From Trematomus loennbergii (lineage: Eukaryota > Chordata > Actinopteri > Perciformes > Nototheniidae): 64,000 nucleotides of DNA. The notes beneath the pieces were generated by a model. The model searched no databases. It worked only from the letters and a program-made list of their open reading frames with translations, and had not been told where the DNA came from. This document shows positions 1 to 36,381 of the stretch, one piece after another. Position 1 is the stretch's first letter; every line of letters begins with the position of its first letter. The stretch is from contig JAAOOA010000086.1 of assembly GCA_012861695.1 (NCBI GenBank), positions 3,989,293-4,053,292 on the forward strand. Reading direction: 5' to 3'. A program made the translations under genes and the position numbers.

Positions 1-865
1 TCATTTATCCTCACGAAACAATGTATTTCACTTAATGACATCACAGATGGAGCTGGTCTCCTTCCTGGAAAATCAAACCAACCGAACAAGAGTTACCAAA
101 ATAGAGTCAAAGAAACATTGAATTCTTTCAAATATCTGTCAAAGCATGGCTCTTACTGTATGTCTCAAGATGCAGCAGAGGAATATGTGACCTGGCAGTG
201 TGTATAAGACATGGATATATAAAGAGTTGGTACACAGCTTAGTTCAATACTCGATTCTGATTGGTCAATTTGGAAATTTCAGAGGTTATTAATACTCGCC
301 AACATACTGCAAAGGATAGCCAACTGTTGCTAAGGAGGACTTTGTGCAGTCGTATCAATCCGCAGAAAGTAGTCGGTAAATTTAACGGCAGTTATGGACA
401 ACAAACATATGTTTTCTCGTTTAGAAAAAACTGAGGAATAGTTTTGGAATATTCATTTTTATATTTGAGGAGAACTCAAAATGTATTGATTTAAGATGGC
501 TTAACTGTCCCCATTGAAGAAATGAAAAATAGCGAAAGAGACGGTGTCATGGCCTGGCTCTTGGCCATAACAAAAAGCGTGGGAAGGACAAGAATATATA
601 GGAAAAGGTATTTATTTGACAAAACTCAATGTGGCCAAAGACAAACAAAAAGGCAAGGCAAAAAAGAATAGACGACGTGGCTGCTCTCCGAGGTCCGGTC
701 CTCTGCGGGGAGAGAGATCGAGAGTCTGCTCAGGCCTTTAAATCCTCCGGTGCCAGCAGCCAGGTGTCTTCAATCAGCGCTGACACACAGAGAGAGAACA
801 TTAAAGGGCCATACACACACACCACAGGAGACAGTAAAGCAGGGGTCGTCACAGACGGAAATCAT
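1..865. other. Left-edge non-coding sequence
   Basis: I see no recognisable exon here. The upstream ENPP exons (including the one with the catalytic threonine) would be expected to the left, and I searched this stretch by eye for the segment that normally precedes the first exon found, without success. It is probably intron of the ENPP gene. Confidence 0.5.
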
Positions 866-1052
866 TAAAAGAAGACAGACTGGAAGTACACACTAAAGAG
901 AACAATAGAAGAAGGCAGACAGGGAGTAAACACCAAGAGTACAGTAAAGCAGGCAGACAGGAAGTAAACACCAAAGAGTACAGTAGAAGAAGGCAGACAG
1001 GAAGTAAACACTAAAGGGAACAGTAGAAGAAGGCAGACAGGAAGACAGTATG
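866..1052. repeat. Minisatellite, about 40-bp unit, roughly 4.5 copies
   Basis: Diverged tandem units with the pattern aagaaggcagacaggaagta followed by aacac(c/t)aaag(a/g)(g)aacagtag. Copies begin near 869, 909, 950 and 987, and a partial copy begins near 1027. Confidence 0.75.
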
Positions 1053-1581
1053 GCTTCGGACAGTGTTTAAAGACTGGTTAATGGAGAACATTTTTTAACA
1101 GACTTGGACAATTGCTGAAAGCCTGATCAGTGCTGCGGTCAGTTTAACGTTGCTGTTGCCGCAGTTCCAGCCGTCGGTATGCAGTGGAACCGACACTTTT
1201 TGTGCACGCGGAAGTAAAACGATCATTTTTAAATCAGTAGTGTAGTGTGTTATAAAGCAGGTACTGGCCATTGGGCAACAACACATGGACTTATATTCTG
1301 ACAGACCATTTCTAAATGTATGTACTGTTCTGTAGGGATGAAATAATGTAATTTAACCAAAGATAAATGTTTAAATGGTATCCAGGTAAACCCAGTCACC
1401 ACTGCTCTCCTTCAGTGAGCCTGCGTGTAAACAAACTCAATCCAATAAGTGCAACAAAGCCACCTTTAACTGGGGTTGATACAATTCATAAAAATGTTCT
1501 GATGTAACAGTTTCTCCTTCAATGCCTTTTAAAGACTTTGTGTTCACCACTGCCACTTCTCTCTCTTCTGTTATTTTTTAG

Positions 1582-26651
<25,070 letters not shown>

Positions 26652-26710
26652 AATTGCTATTTTCCACCGGGATAAATATATTATACTGTATCTGCTAAAG
26701 TAATGTAGTG

Positions 26711-26716
26711 AATAAA
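26711..26716 (+). terminator. Likely polyadenylation signal of the ENPP gene
   Basis: AATAAA about 60 bp after the stop codon. Confidence 0.65.
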
Positions 26717-27430
26717 TAGTCTTGAATTATGCTATCACTTTGTACTGAAGATTTGTGAGTGAAAATGCTTATTTAGTGGGATTGCTGATACAGCATTCCA
26801 ACTATATGTTATTCGACGTACAAAATTCTTTATTATTCCGCCGGGTCATTTTGCGCCTCTTCTTCTCCCACATTCCACATCGCAGAAACTCCATTCAAAC
26901 ATCAAAACGTTCAGCTCGGTCGGGAATCGATGGCTATTACTTTTCTCATTCATAACTTTCATAATTCCAGAGATACATCCCATAATTCATCAAATGTATA
27001 GCCTTCATATTTAAACCTGCCATAATTCCCAAACCCTACACTCCTGAGACATAATTTGTCATGACAAACGTAGGAAAACATCTCGTAGCTTGAAAAAGGA
27101 AAAATAATTAAGCAAAATAATTAAACAAAATGTCTCCTGAGGGCATGAAGTGACAAAAACTTTCAACATGTCTCCATTAAAGCCAATTGTAAATTCAAGC
27201 TGATCTTTACTCACAGCATTAGCCGCACACCTTTAGTTAATCTGCCAAAAAGGCCACATTATTAACCCGAAAGTACACAAAAAGCACACTTCAGATGCTC
27301 AACTTCCTTCAGATGCTTCACGCGTTGAAATTTCACCGATATCTGTTACGGTTCTTCAACAAAACGTTCACATGTAAGAGGTTTATCTCTCATTCAGAAC
27401 AATGAAAAGGCTCTCCTCTCCCTGATTACT
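26717..27430. other. Intergenic, nothing recognised
   Basis: AT-rich sequence between the ENPP 3' end and the tandem repeat; no coding or RNA signal. Confidence 0.4.
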
Positions 27431-27433
27431 GCA

Positions 27434-27915
27434 CATCACCATGGAAACCTTTGATCTCTGGACACGTCGTTAGCTCAAATATAAACATCTGTGTCATGGA
27501 ACACGATGATGTCATAACTCCAACTGACAAGCTCAGAGCAGCAGACTTCAGATAGTGGTTAATGCCTTCAACATGTCTATGTGCCATTTGTGAGTTTTCC
27601 TCAAAAGCTGTTGCCATGGCAACGCATCCCTCGCCGTAAAACACGATATTGCTATAACTCCTATGAAAATGGTCAAAAGTGCTCAAACTTCACATGTGTG
27701 CTAGCAGTCCAGCCGTGAAGACATCTATTTAAGATTTCTTCAAATGCCGTTGCCTTGGCAACACAATGCTCACTATGAAACACGGTTTTCTCACAACTTC
27801 AGTTCAAATGCTCGAAATGGCCTAAAACTTCACAGGTTTGGTAACGATGCAGCCATCAACACATCTAAGCATATTATGGGGTGTCATCAAATGCCGTTGC
27901 CATGGCGACAGATCA
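27434..27915. repeat. Diverged tandem repeat, about 140-bp unit, palindromic core GTTGCCATGGCAAC
   Basis: The core occurs at about 27610, 27749 (one change) and 27896, with a weaker copy near 27434. Each is followed by a gaaacacg-type segment and an aacttcaca(t/g)gt-type segment. Units differ at many sites. Confidence 0.6.
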
Positions 27916-28949
27916 TTCACCATCAAGTTAGTTCAAAAGTTTGCAGTTCAAATATTCTGCTGCTTTTCCAAGCCTTTTTACCTTCTTTTCTTCTCTCATC
28001 ACACATTCAAGCCCCCAGTGTTCATGTATCATTTCAATCTAAATTCTTCACTTTCTTCTTACACATTACATTTCAGCATAGCAATTCAGCGTCAGCTTTT
28101 CAGCATAAAGCATTCCCACTAGCAATTTCTTCAGGAATTGCATTCTCTAGTTTATTTGTATTATTGAATCGTATTATTTTCCTCTTGGCATGATTTTTAT
28201 CGTATTGATTTTATTTTAAAAACTGTAATTAAGGGTTATTTAATGCAAAACCCAAATAAGGTGTCACAAAATGGGAAGTTAAAGCATTAAAACAAATATA
28301 ACCTTTATTGACCTCGCTGAACTTTTCATTTTAGTTGAAGGCTTTATGTAGAAGCATTAGAATAAAGATGTGGGCCAGTAAGAGTTTAAAAGGTCCATAT
28401 TATTTATGAAGCTTGGGAAGAAGTTGTAAACAAACATTGTTTGCTCGTAAAATCAATAAAATGTACACATTTTTAACACAACCGGCAGTTAAAAGAAAAG
28501 TGGATGAGCCCACGACAAGCCTTTCCAGCCTGTTCTCCTCCAAAAAACGACCAAATAGGTAGATTGTTCAGCAGCTTATTACAACCTATAGTCACGTTTT
28601 AAAGTTTAGCACCTCTAGTGCTATCTATCCCTTATCTTTCTTACAGTGCAGACGCTTTTCTGCTTGCTCTTGCCTCTGCTTACTTTTATGCTGATTTTCC
28701 TATTCTTATTCTCTGAAAACTTCGAGCAGCGGCTCCTGGACATTAACTTATCACTGGGACAGTTATTCATCGTAAATAGACGGAGGGTTTCAGCCATATT
28801 TCAACATTTTTACGACGACCTCAGTCTTACAGTAGCGTGGCCTAGCAACAGCTAAAGCCTGGTAGGCTACTGCATGCTATTTAGCTTAAGCTAGTTGGTA
28901 GCAAAATGCCTCCGTTCTCTACAGATGACTTCCACAAACTTCACAGAAG

Positions 28950-30659
28950 ATGGCTGTGTTGGAAATGAAAATGCAACGGTTGGAAGTTAACGTGGAAGTG
29001 AATGGACTATGTTGTGGGAATAACACCACTTTACCAGTGTTGCAAAATAATGGAAAAGGGTATGCTAACTCACAGCTAGTTAGCAGCTACAAGGTTTCCA
29101 AGGAACAGGAGGGCTGTGTACTGGGTAATAAATCTACAAGTGGTAGTCCTCCCTGGAACTCTCTGGGTGCAAAGCCTAAGAGTAAATCATTTCCATGGGA
29201 TTTGGGAGGACGAATAACAGGCAGAGCCCAGCGCTCTGAAATCTGTGATGCGACCGGCTGGCCTGCATTGTTATCACCCAGGAAGAGTGCCTCTTCAACC
29301 CCTATTCATACTAGGAAACAGCCGTGGACAGCTGCTAAAGGGAGAACTACAAACAATCCTCCTAAACCACCAAGTGTGCCAATCCAGAACAGATACGCTC
29401 CGCTGACCGAGAACCGGAGATCTCTTTCTGATGACCTGGATAACCTGTCCTCTTCACACAGCAGGGTAAGGACCAATAGCTACTCCAAAAGTAAAAGGCT
29501 AGAGGGAAAGCTAACGACTGGGCCTGAAACTCTGATTGTGGGTGACTCTGCTGTAAGAGATGTAAAAGGTCTGTGTAGTAAGAACAACACCAAAGTACTC
29601 TGTTTTCCCAAGGATATGGTCTCCGACTTGGCTGAGAAGATCCTGCATATTGGGGCTGAACATCCGACTGTGAAGAATGTGGTACTACATATTGGAACAA
29701 ATGATGTTGTGAAACAACAGTCAGAAGCGCTGAAAGAAGACTTTAAATGTCTGTTGGAAACTGTCAGCTCTCTAAATGCGGAGGTGTTCATCAGTGGCCC
29801 TCTACCGCCAGTCAGAAGAGGAGTGGAGAGATTCAGCAGACTGTTTGCATTGAACACGTGGCTTTCAGCTGCCTGTACTGACCATTCTGTCCATTTTATT
29901 GACAATTTTAACTTTTTCTGGGATCGCAGACATCTTTTTAAGGCAGATGGAGTTTGCCTGAACAAGTCAGGAGTGAAATTGTTTATCTCTAACATATTCA
30001 ACTGCCTGCGTCATCAATCTGTTCCCTCTGCCAAGGACAAGCGGCAAGAGGAATCAAAACAGGAGAAAGACACAACACATCGCGCAGAAAACCCTGAAGA
30101 AGTATCACTGCACCCGCCTGAGGAATGTTCTGATTATGGGAGACCTATGACACAAATGGAGGAGTCTCCACTGCCCGTCACCCCCCCTGTCAACGCCTTT
30201 GAGGATACTCTTCATTCATCCCCCAGCTCTCTCTACTCTCCGCTCACCCTTTCACCCTCGCCCTCCCCCCTGGAGTTCGATGACCGCATGAAGGCGATAT
30301 GCAGGGTTGGCAGCATGTCCTTTACCCCCGCCCCTCAACGACGCCCACCAAAATCACCGAAGACAAGCCTACGTCAACCACCTCCCCCCCTGGCAGCATG
30401 TCCTTTACCCCCGCCCTTCCACAACGCCCACCAAAATCACCGAAGCAGAGACGCGCACCATCTCCCCCGTCTTCATCACCGTGCCTACGTCAACCACCTC
30501 CCCTCCCTTCAAGAAAGCATCTGCAGTCTCCGAAGCCTGATAAGGATGTGTGTGTACAAAACGCAACAAACTTTTACTGATATGTGCTGGGTCCAGGCTC
30601 AAGGGCATATGGCACTCTCAACTCTTTCCAGCACATGCCGGGGCCCTGCCTGCCAGTAG
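28950..30659 (+). CDS. LINE ORF1: GDSL/SGNH-hydrolase-like protein, 569 codons
   Basis: An uninterrupted frame. Residues about 1-185 are low-complexity and basic. About 190-345 form an SGNH-hydrolase-like domain: TLIVGDSAVRDV (block I, GDS serine), VVLHIGTNDV (GxND block), then FKADGVCLNKSGVKLF where active family members usually have D-G-x-H. Here the histidine position is Cys or Asn, so catalysis is doubtful. The remainder is Ser/Pro-rich. Esterase-type ORF1 proteins are typical of CR1/L2-superfamily LINEs. The sequence after the stop (30660-30780) reads like the start of such a LINE's ORF2 (IGNRLRAVNQLRN). It is cut at about 30780 by a GAGTC-rich element, so this LINE is not autonomous. 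Not a host gene; whether the frame is still translated is unknown. Confidence 0.7.
   Translation: MAVLEMKMQRLEVNVEVNGLCCGNNTTLPVLQNNGKGYANSQLVSSYKVSKEQEGCVLGNKSTSGSPPWNSLGAKPKSKSFPWDLGGRITGRAQRSEICDATGWPALLSPRKSASSTPIHTRKQPWTAAKGRTTNNPPKPPSVPIQNRYAPLTENRRSLSDDLDNLSSSHSRVRTNSYSKSKRLEGKLTTGPETLIVGDSAVRDVKGLCSKNNTKVLCFPKDMVSDLAEKILHIGAEHPTVKNVVLHIGTNDVVKQQSEALKEDFKCLLETVSSLNAEVFISGPLPPVRRGVERFSRLFALNTWLSAACTDHSVHFIDNFNFFWDRRHLFKADGVCLNKSGVKLFISNIFNCLRHQSVPSAKDKRQEESKQEKDTTHRAENPEEVSLHPPEECSDYGRPMTQMEESPLPVTPPVNAFEDTLHSSPSSLYSPLTLSPSPSPLEFDDRMKAICRVGSMSFTPAPQRRPPKSPKTSLRQPPPPLAACPLPPPFHNAHQNHRSRDAHHLPRLHHRAYVNHLPSLQESICSLRSLIRMCVYKTQQTFTDMCWVQAQGHMALSTLSSTCRGPACQ
30311..30505 (+). repeat. 83-bp imperfect tandem duplication inside the LINE ORF1
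   Basis: cagcatgtcctttacccccg recurs at 30311 and 30394 (period 83). A related cctacgtcaaccacctcccc segment occurs at 30368 and 30484. The period is not a multiple of three, so the copies are read in different frames. Confidence 0.8.
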
Positions 30660-30780
30660 CTTTGCCGATATCTGTGTTGATAGGTAATAGATTAAGAGCG
30701 GTAAATCAGCTTAGAAACAGGAAGTGCTCAAACGTTTGTGTGAGGTTATCAAATTTAGCAGTGATTCCATGTCAGCCACA
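30660..30780 (+). pseudogene. Start of LINE ORF2, truncated
   Basis: A plus-strand reading gives ISVLIGNRLRAVNQLRNRKC then SNVCVRLSNLAVIP, similar to the leader of fish L2-type ORF2 proteins. It ends where the GAGTC-rich repeat begins. No endonuclease domain remains here. Confidence 0.45.
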
Positions 30781-31231
30781 GCTTCCTGAGTCCCCACGAG
30801 TCTGCAGGAAGTGAAGGAAGTTCCCTTGATTCAGTGAGTCAGGATTTGCGAATCTGAGTCTGCTGTTGACTCGTGCATGATGAGTCTGCCTGGATCTCTG
30901 GATCTCTGGATCTGCTACGGTTACGGCTCTGAGTCCGCACGAGTCTGCAGGAAGTTTCACTGATCCGCGTCCACTCCCCTGAGCCAAACGATAACTTCTG
31001 GCAGCTATCCTACTTGCTAAAGGCTAGGCAGATGGACTGGGGTACGTTGTAATGTGATTTTACATGTTATAAGGAGAGTAGCGAGTGACGCAATTTATAG
31101 TTTTAATTTGTACGTCACCAGGTGTAGGACTCAAAGGACTCGGGTTAATCGAGAGGAGAGACTCGTCACGACCAGCTCATTACTAGGATGCGGGTTAATG
31201 ATCCGGATGAATCAGGACTCACCCATCTCTA
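30781..31231. mobile_element. GAGTC-rich hAT-type element, one end only
   Basis: Matches the right half of 53359-54789 (same ctatcctacttgctaaaggc and gacgcaatttatagttttaa stretches) and ends GGACTCACCCATCTCTA at 31231. The left terminus is missing. Confidence 0.7.
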
Positions 31232-32051
31232 GCGTGGGGGTGCTACGTGGCCATGTAAGGGGTGTCTGATGTCTGTCTCCTGTGTTCTCCGTTCATCTTG
31301 AGCGATACCTAGTCGTCTGATGTGCGGGGGAGAGATGCGCATAGAGGCACGGGACCAGTAGCGTGGCGTGGGGAAACAATTAGGGGAAGCCAATAATACG
31401 TCCTTTTTTTGGGGTCGGGGGGGTGGTCAATGTAACGCTGTAACCAGATGAGTGATTACAGCGCCCGGCAGGGGCGTCGCCTGGACCGGAAAACATTCGG
31501 GGCTTAGCCCACAGTGGCGGCGGCACTACAGTGGCATTTTTTACTGCAACACTCCCCACACGCACACACACAGTACACCCGCGACTGTTACAATGAAGGC
31601 TCGATAATCAGCTCACGGCATATAGGCAGGGGTAAAGTGGTATTTTTTATGAGTGGGGGGCTCACCTCCTCGAGGGGTCCGGGGGATGCTCCCCCGGGAA
31701 GATTTTTTTTTAAATATTGAAGTTAAATGCATCAATCTGGTGCACTTTGAGAGCAAAATGAAGAGATCTATGGATACCTCTCTCAACACCCATATGAAGC
31801 AGAACTGTAAACAGATGTAGTTTTTCTTTATGGATATTTTACTAATCACTCCCCTTTTAAACTCTATTCTTGTTTTACTGCCATATAGTATTTCATAACT
31901 GTTTTTCCTTTATTCTCTTTTTTTTAATAACTATAATGATCATATGAAGGTGTGGCGCGGAAATAATCTTTTGAATAATTTGTGACCAAACCGTTTGAGA
32001 CCCACTGAGATAACTTAGACTAAAGTTAACTATCTAAACACTCAGAGAGTC
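31232..32051. other. Unclassified repeat sequence
   Basis: Contains ccggaaaacattcggggctt at about 31478, a weak match to aaaacattcgggctaaagcc near 35490, and the GC-rich ggggtccgggggatgctccc segment, a type seen in fish DNA transposons. Possibly the flank of one older element interrupted by those that follow. No ORF of note. Confidence 0.35.
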
Positions 32052-32059
32052 CTTTAGCT

Positions 32060-33514
<1,455 letters not shown>

Positions 33515-33643
33515 CTTTAGCTCACCTGAGTCTCTCAGTCTGAGAGGAGAGGACTCTCCTCCAGCTTCTTGTGGAACAAACAGCTCCTTATGTCCGTTAG
33601 TGCAGCTAGCTAACCAGATGCTAACAACACGGCCCATGCTGAC

Positions 33644-34100
33644 ACCGGTGTTGTGCCAAATTATGCACCCCCGTCATGAAATGCCCCCTTAAAAATATGC
33701 TGACAAAGACTATGTAACATTTGTAAACATATATTTTGATTATTATATGACAAATATGTAAAATTAAACAATACATTTTAAAGCACGTGTATACAGACAG
33801 GACGTAACAATAATAACAAAAAAAAAAGATTTAAAAAAAAAACTGAAAAGGAAGTGACGAATGAATTTCGACACTACTACCATCAAATACGGAGTGAAAG
33901 GTTTAACCACAAGAATCAAGACTATATGAGCTACCACTAAACAACTCACAGTCTGAAAATTACCATTAATAAAAACCCTGAACGTTTACTTTTCGTTTTA
34001 AACATCGTTTTAAGGTGTAAACGTGTCATTTAGAAATGCGCGTTCCCGTGACAAGGGGGGCATTTCATGACGGGGGTGCATAATTTGGCACAACACCGGT
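33644..34100. mobile_element. 457-bp MITE with 47-bp terminal inverted repeats
   Basis: Left accggtgttgtgccaaatta... (33644-33690), right its inverse (34053-34100), differing by one base in a C run. The centre is AT-rich and non-coding. Target duplication unclear, because the terminal ACCGGT is itself palindromic. Followed by a CT-rich tract, about 34101-34144. Confidence 0.8.
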
Positions 34101-34154
34101 CTCTCCCTCCCCCTCTCTCCCTCTCTCCCCTCTCTCTCTCTCTCACATGCGCTA

Positions 34155-35300
34155 TAGAGCGGCGAAGTCCCTCCCCTTACTTCCGGGGTATGGGACCTTA
34201 TTTCGGAAAGATTATGCATTGAAGTCAATGGGGAGAGAAAACTTATCTTTCGATCCCGTTTGAATTGTGCCATGAATTACACATATGATGTTTGTCAATC
34301 TTAAAAAATCATTTCCATGTAAAAAAAGTCACAGTTTGTCTTAAAACTGTTGAAATATAAGACTTTGAAAAATACGAAACTAGAAAGACTACAAATCCCA
34401 GAGTCGCGTAAGTGATGTCACAATTGAGACACTACGATACACGTATAATACCGTATATATACGATCAGCGCCATATAGATAGAATCTATCTATATGGCGC
34501 TGGCTCAGATAAGATAACTTTCACAAGATGCCTGTGTGCTTAGTACCAGGTTGTTATTATACCAGCAATGAGTCTTGCTTGTTCTTTCGCTTCCCGTCTG
34601 ATGAAAGAGGAGTGTGTAGATCAAGTTAGCTACCTAGCTAGTAGCTAGCACGTTAGTTAGCATTACAGCCTTGTCATTTTTATTAGCCTTAACATGAAGT
34701 AACATTAAGTAACCCAAAATGTTAACAGTAAGAGTAGTAGTCATATTTCGTGAACCCTTTGAATAGTACTGTCACCGGTGTGATCATTCTATAATACACC
34801 ATTTAAGCCCGGGGGAGAAATGCTAACGCTAACGCTAGCGATCTTCTCTACTTCATGCTATCTGCACAAATGGTTGACATTAAACATTAAAACGACCAGG
34901 CAGTTCAGAGAGAATCAAAGGCAGGCAGGCAGGCAGCTTTGCATGACATTCTTCAGGACGTGTTTCATTGTGGTGATAGTGAGGGTAGCCAATCGGTTTG
35001 TTGACAGTAGTGACGGCCATCTTGGTGACGTGTGTTGTTCTGTGAGACCAGAGATGTAGTTCATTGAGCGGTTCACACAAACAAATGTGTTACTTCACAG
35101 TTTTACGACACATTTTTTTTTGACTTGCAAAATTATCTTTTAAATTGACAAACATCATATGTGTAATTCGTGGCACAATTCAAACGGGATCGAAAGATAA
35201 TCTTTCTCTCTCCATTGACTTCAATGCATAACTTTTCCGAAATAAGGTCCCATGGGGCTCAACCGGAAGGGGAGGGACTTCGCCACTCTATTGCCACACA
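34155..35300. mobile_element. Inverted-repeat element carrying a THAP-type start
   Basis: Left tagagcggcgaagtccctcc..., right the inverse of tagagtggcgaagtccctcc. The arms run about 150-180 bp (including cgatcccgtttgaattgtgc and its complement). THAP fingers belong to P-element and Kolobok transposases, so a derivative of one of these is likely. Target duplication not resolved. Confidence 0.7.
34528..34629 (+). pseudogene. N-terminal THAP zinc-finger fragment
   Basis: A 33-codon frame begins MPVCLVPGCYYTSNESCLFF then RFPSDERG before TAG. M-P-x-C-x4-C and FFRFPSDE match the start of a THAP domain. The later C-x2-H and AVPTxF parts are absent. It may be a first exon (a possible donor after GAAAGAG is not convincing) or a remnant left by internal deletion. 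Confidence 0.55.
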
Positions 35301-35459
35301 CAGAGCCGAGCTTGAATGACACACGTTTATTTCCATGCAACTCTCTGATTGGTCTGGTGTCATGCCTCTGTTGCATTCACTGAACACGGGAAATTACAGT
35401 GCTGCCGTCCTCTCTTGTGTCATGATGAGGTTCACGTAAAGCACGGTTAATGTATTATA

Positions 35460-35612
35460 TTATTGAGGGAGAATTGTCCGGGGCTACAGAAAAAACATTC
35501 GGGCTAAAGCCCTGAAATGCTTCTGAAACGCGCCTGGTAGGGTATGACGCCGGAGGAGGCCGGACCAAAACCGCAACGCGGCGCAGACGGACCCGGTGGA
35601 ATCTAGGGGTTT
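35460..35612 (-). mobile_element. Terminus of the CCCCTAGATTCCACC element, minus strand
   Basis: gcagacggacccggtggaatctaggggt is the inverse of the first bases of the elements at 2094 and 16798. The rest differs, so this is another subfamily or only one end. Confidence 0.5.
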
Positions 35613-36380
35613 AGGTCCCAGGTGCTGTATCATTTCTGCCAGTATGTCATCAATCCCTGCTGCTTTTCCGGGATTGCAAAGTTCTTTCTAAAACAGAAAG
35701 TGATGAAGTATGACTATACTCAATGACATATTGTGTGTCATTGCCCACTTCAATTATGTTGTTTGGGGTCTTTTATGTTATTATTATGTTAAATGCTGTC
35801 ATCTCATGTAACAGTGTGTTAGCAAGTATAGCTTCGAAAGTATGGAAGCTAAAAAGAGACATACACAAATATATTAATTACTATATTTCAGTTGTGTATT
35901 TTTCCCTTATTTATTTTAAGACTCATATTTGTTTTTGTTTATGTCCCTACCTATTTTAATATTTTCTAATTTCCCATTCATTGATTTAATTATCTTTATT
36001 TAATCTTATTTGTGTGTTTACAAGGATGTTTGACTACTCATTAAGCATCTCATTTCCTTTAATCCAGCTGGACAATTCATGCTTTCCTAATGGCTTTATG
36101 AATGGCCAATGCACCTGGGCTTCTCACACAACATCTATAAAAGGCTCACAGTGAGGTCAGCCGTACGATATTACACAGTGAGGCTAAGTGCAGCATGACA
36201 AATCATCTTTTATCAGCAGTGCATACTGCCTCAAGTCAACGGTGTTTCCTTGGAAATTCTCCGAGTCAGGTTCTCTTTAATTCAAAAACCTTTCAATGAC
36301 GACCACAGGTCTTTTCCATGATGTTTACTCCGACTTTACATTGGCCTTTAATGACCCTTTTAGTACAAATGTCTACAGCA
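35613..36380. other. Non-coding, nothing recognised
   Basis: AT-rich; no exon or repeat ends recognised. Confidence 0.35.
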
Positions 36381-36381
36381 G

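Noticed and set aside
28646..28855. Short ORF with hydrophobic start (MQTLFCLLLPLLTFMLIFLF)
   Set aside because: Lies in the LINE's 5' region; the hydrophobic run comes from T-rich DNA. No signal of a real membrane protein.
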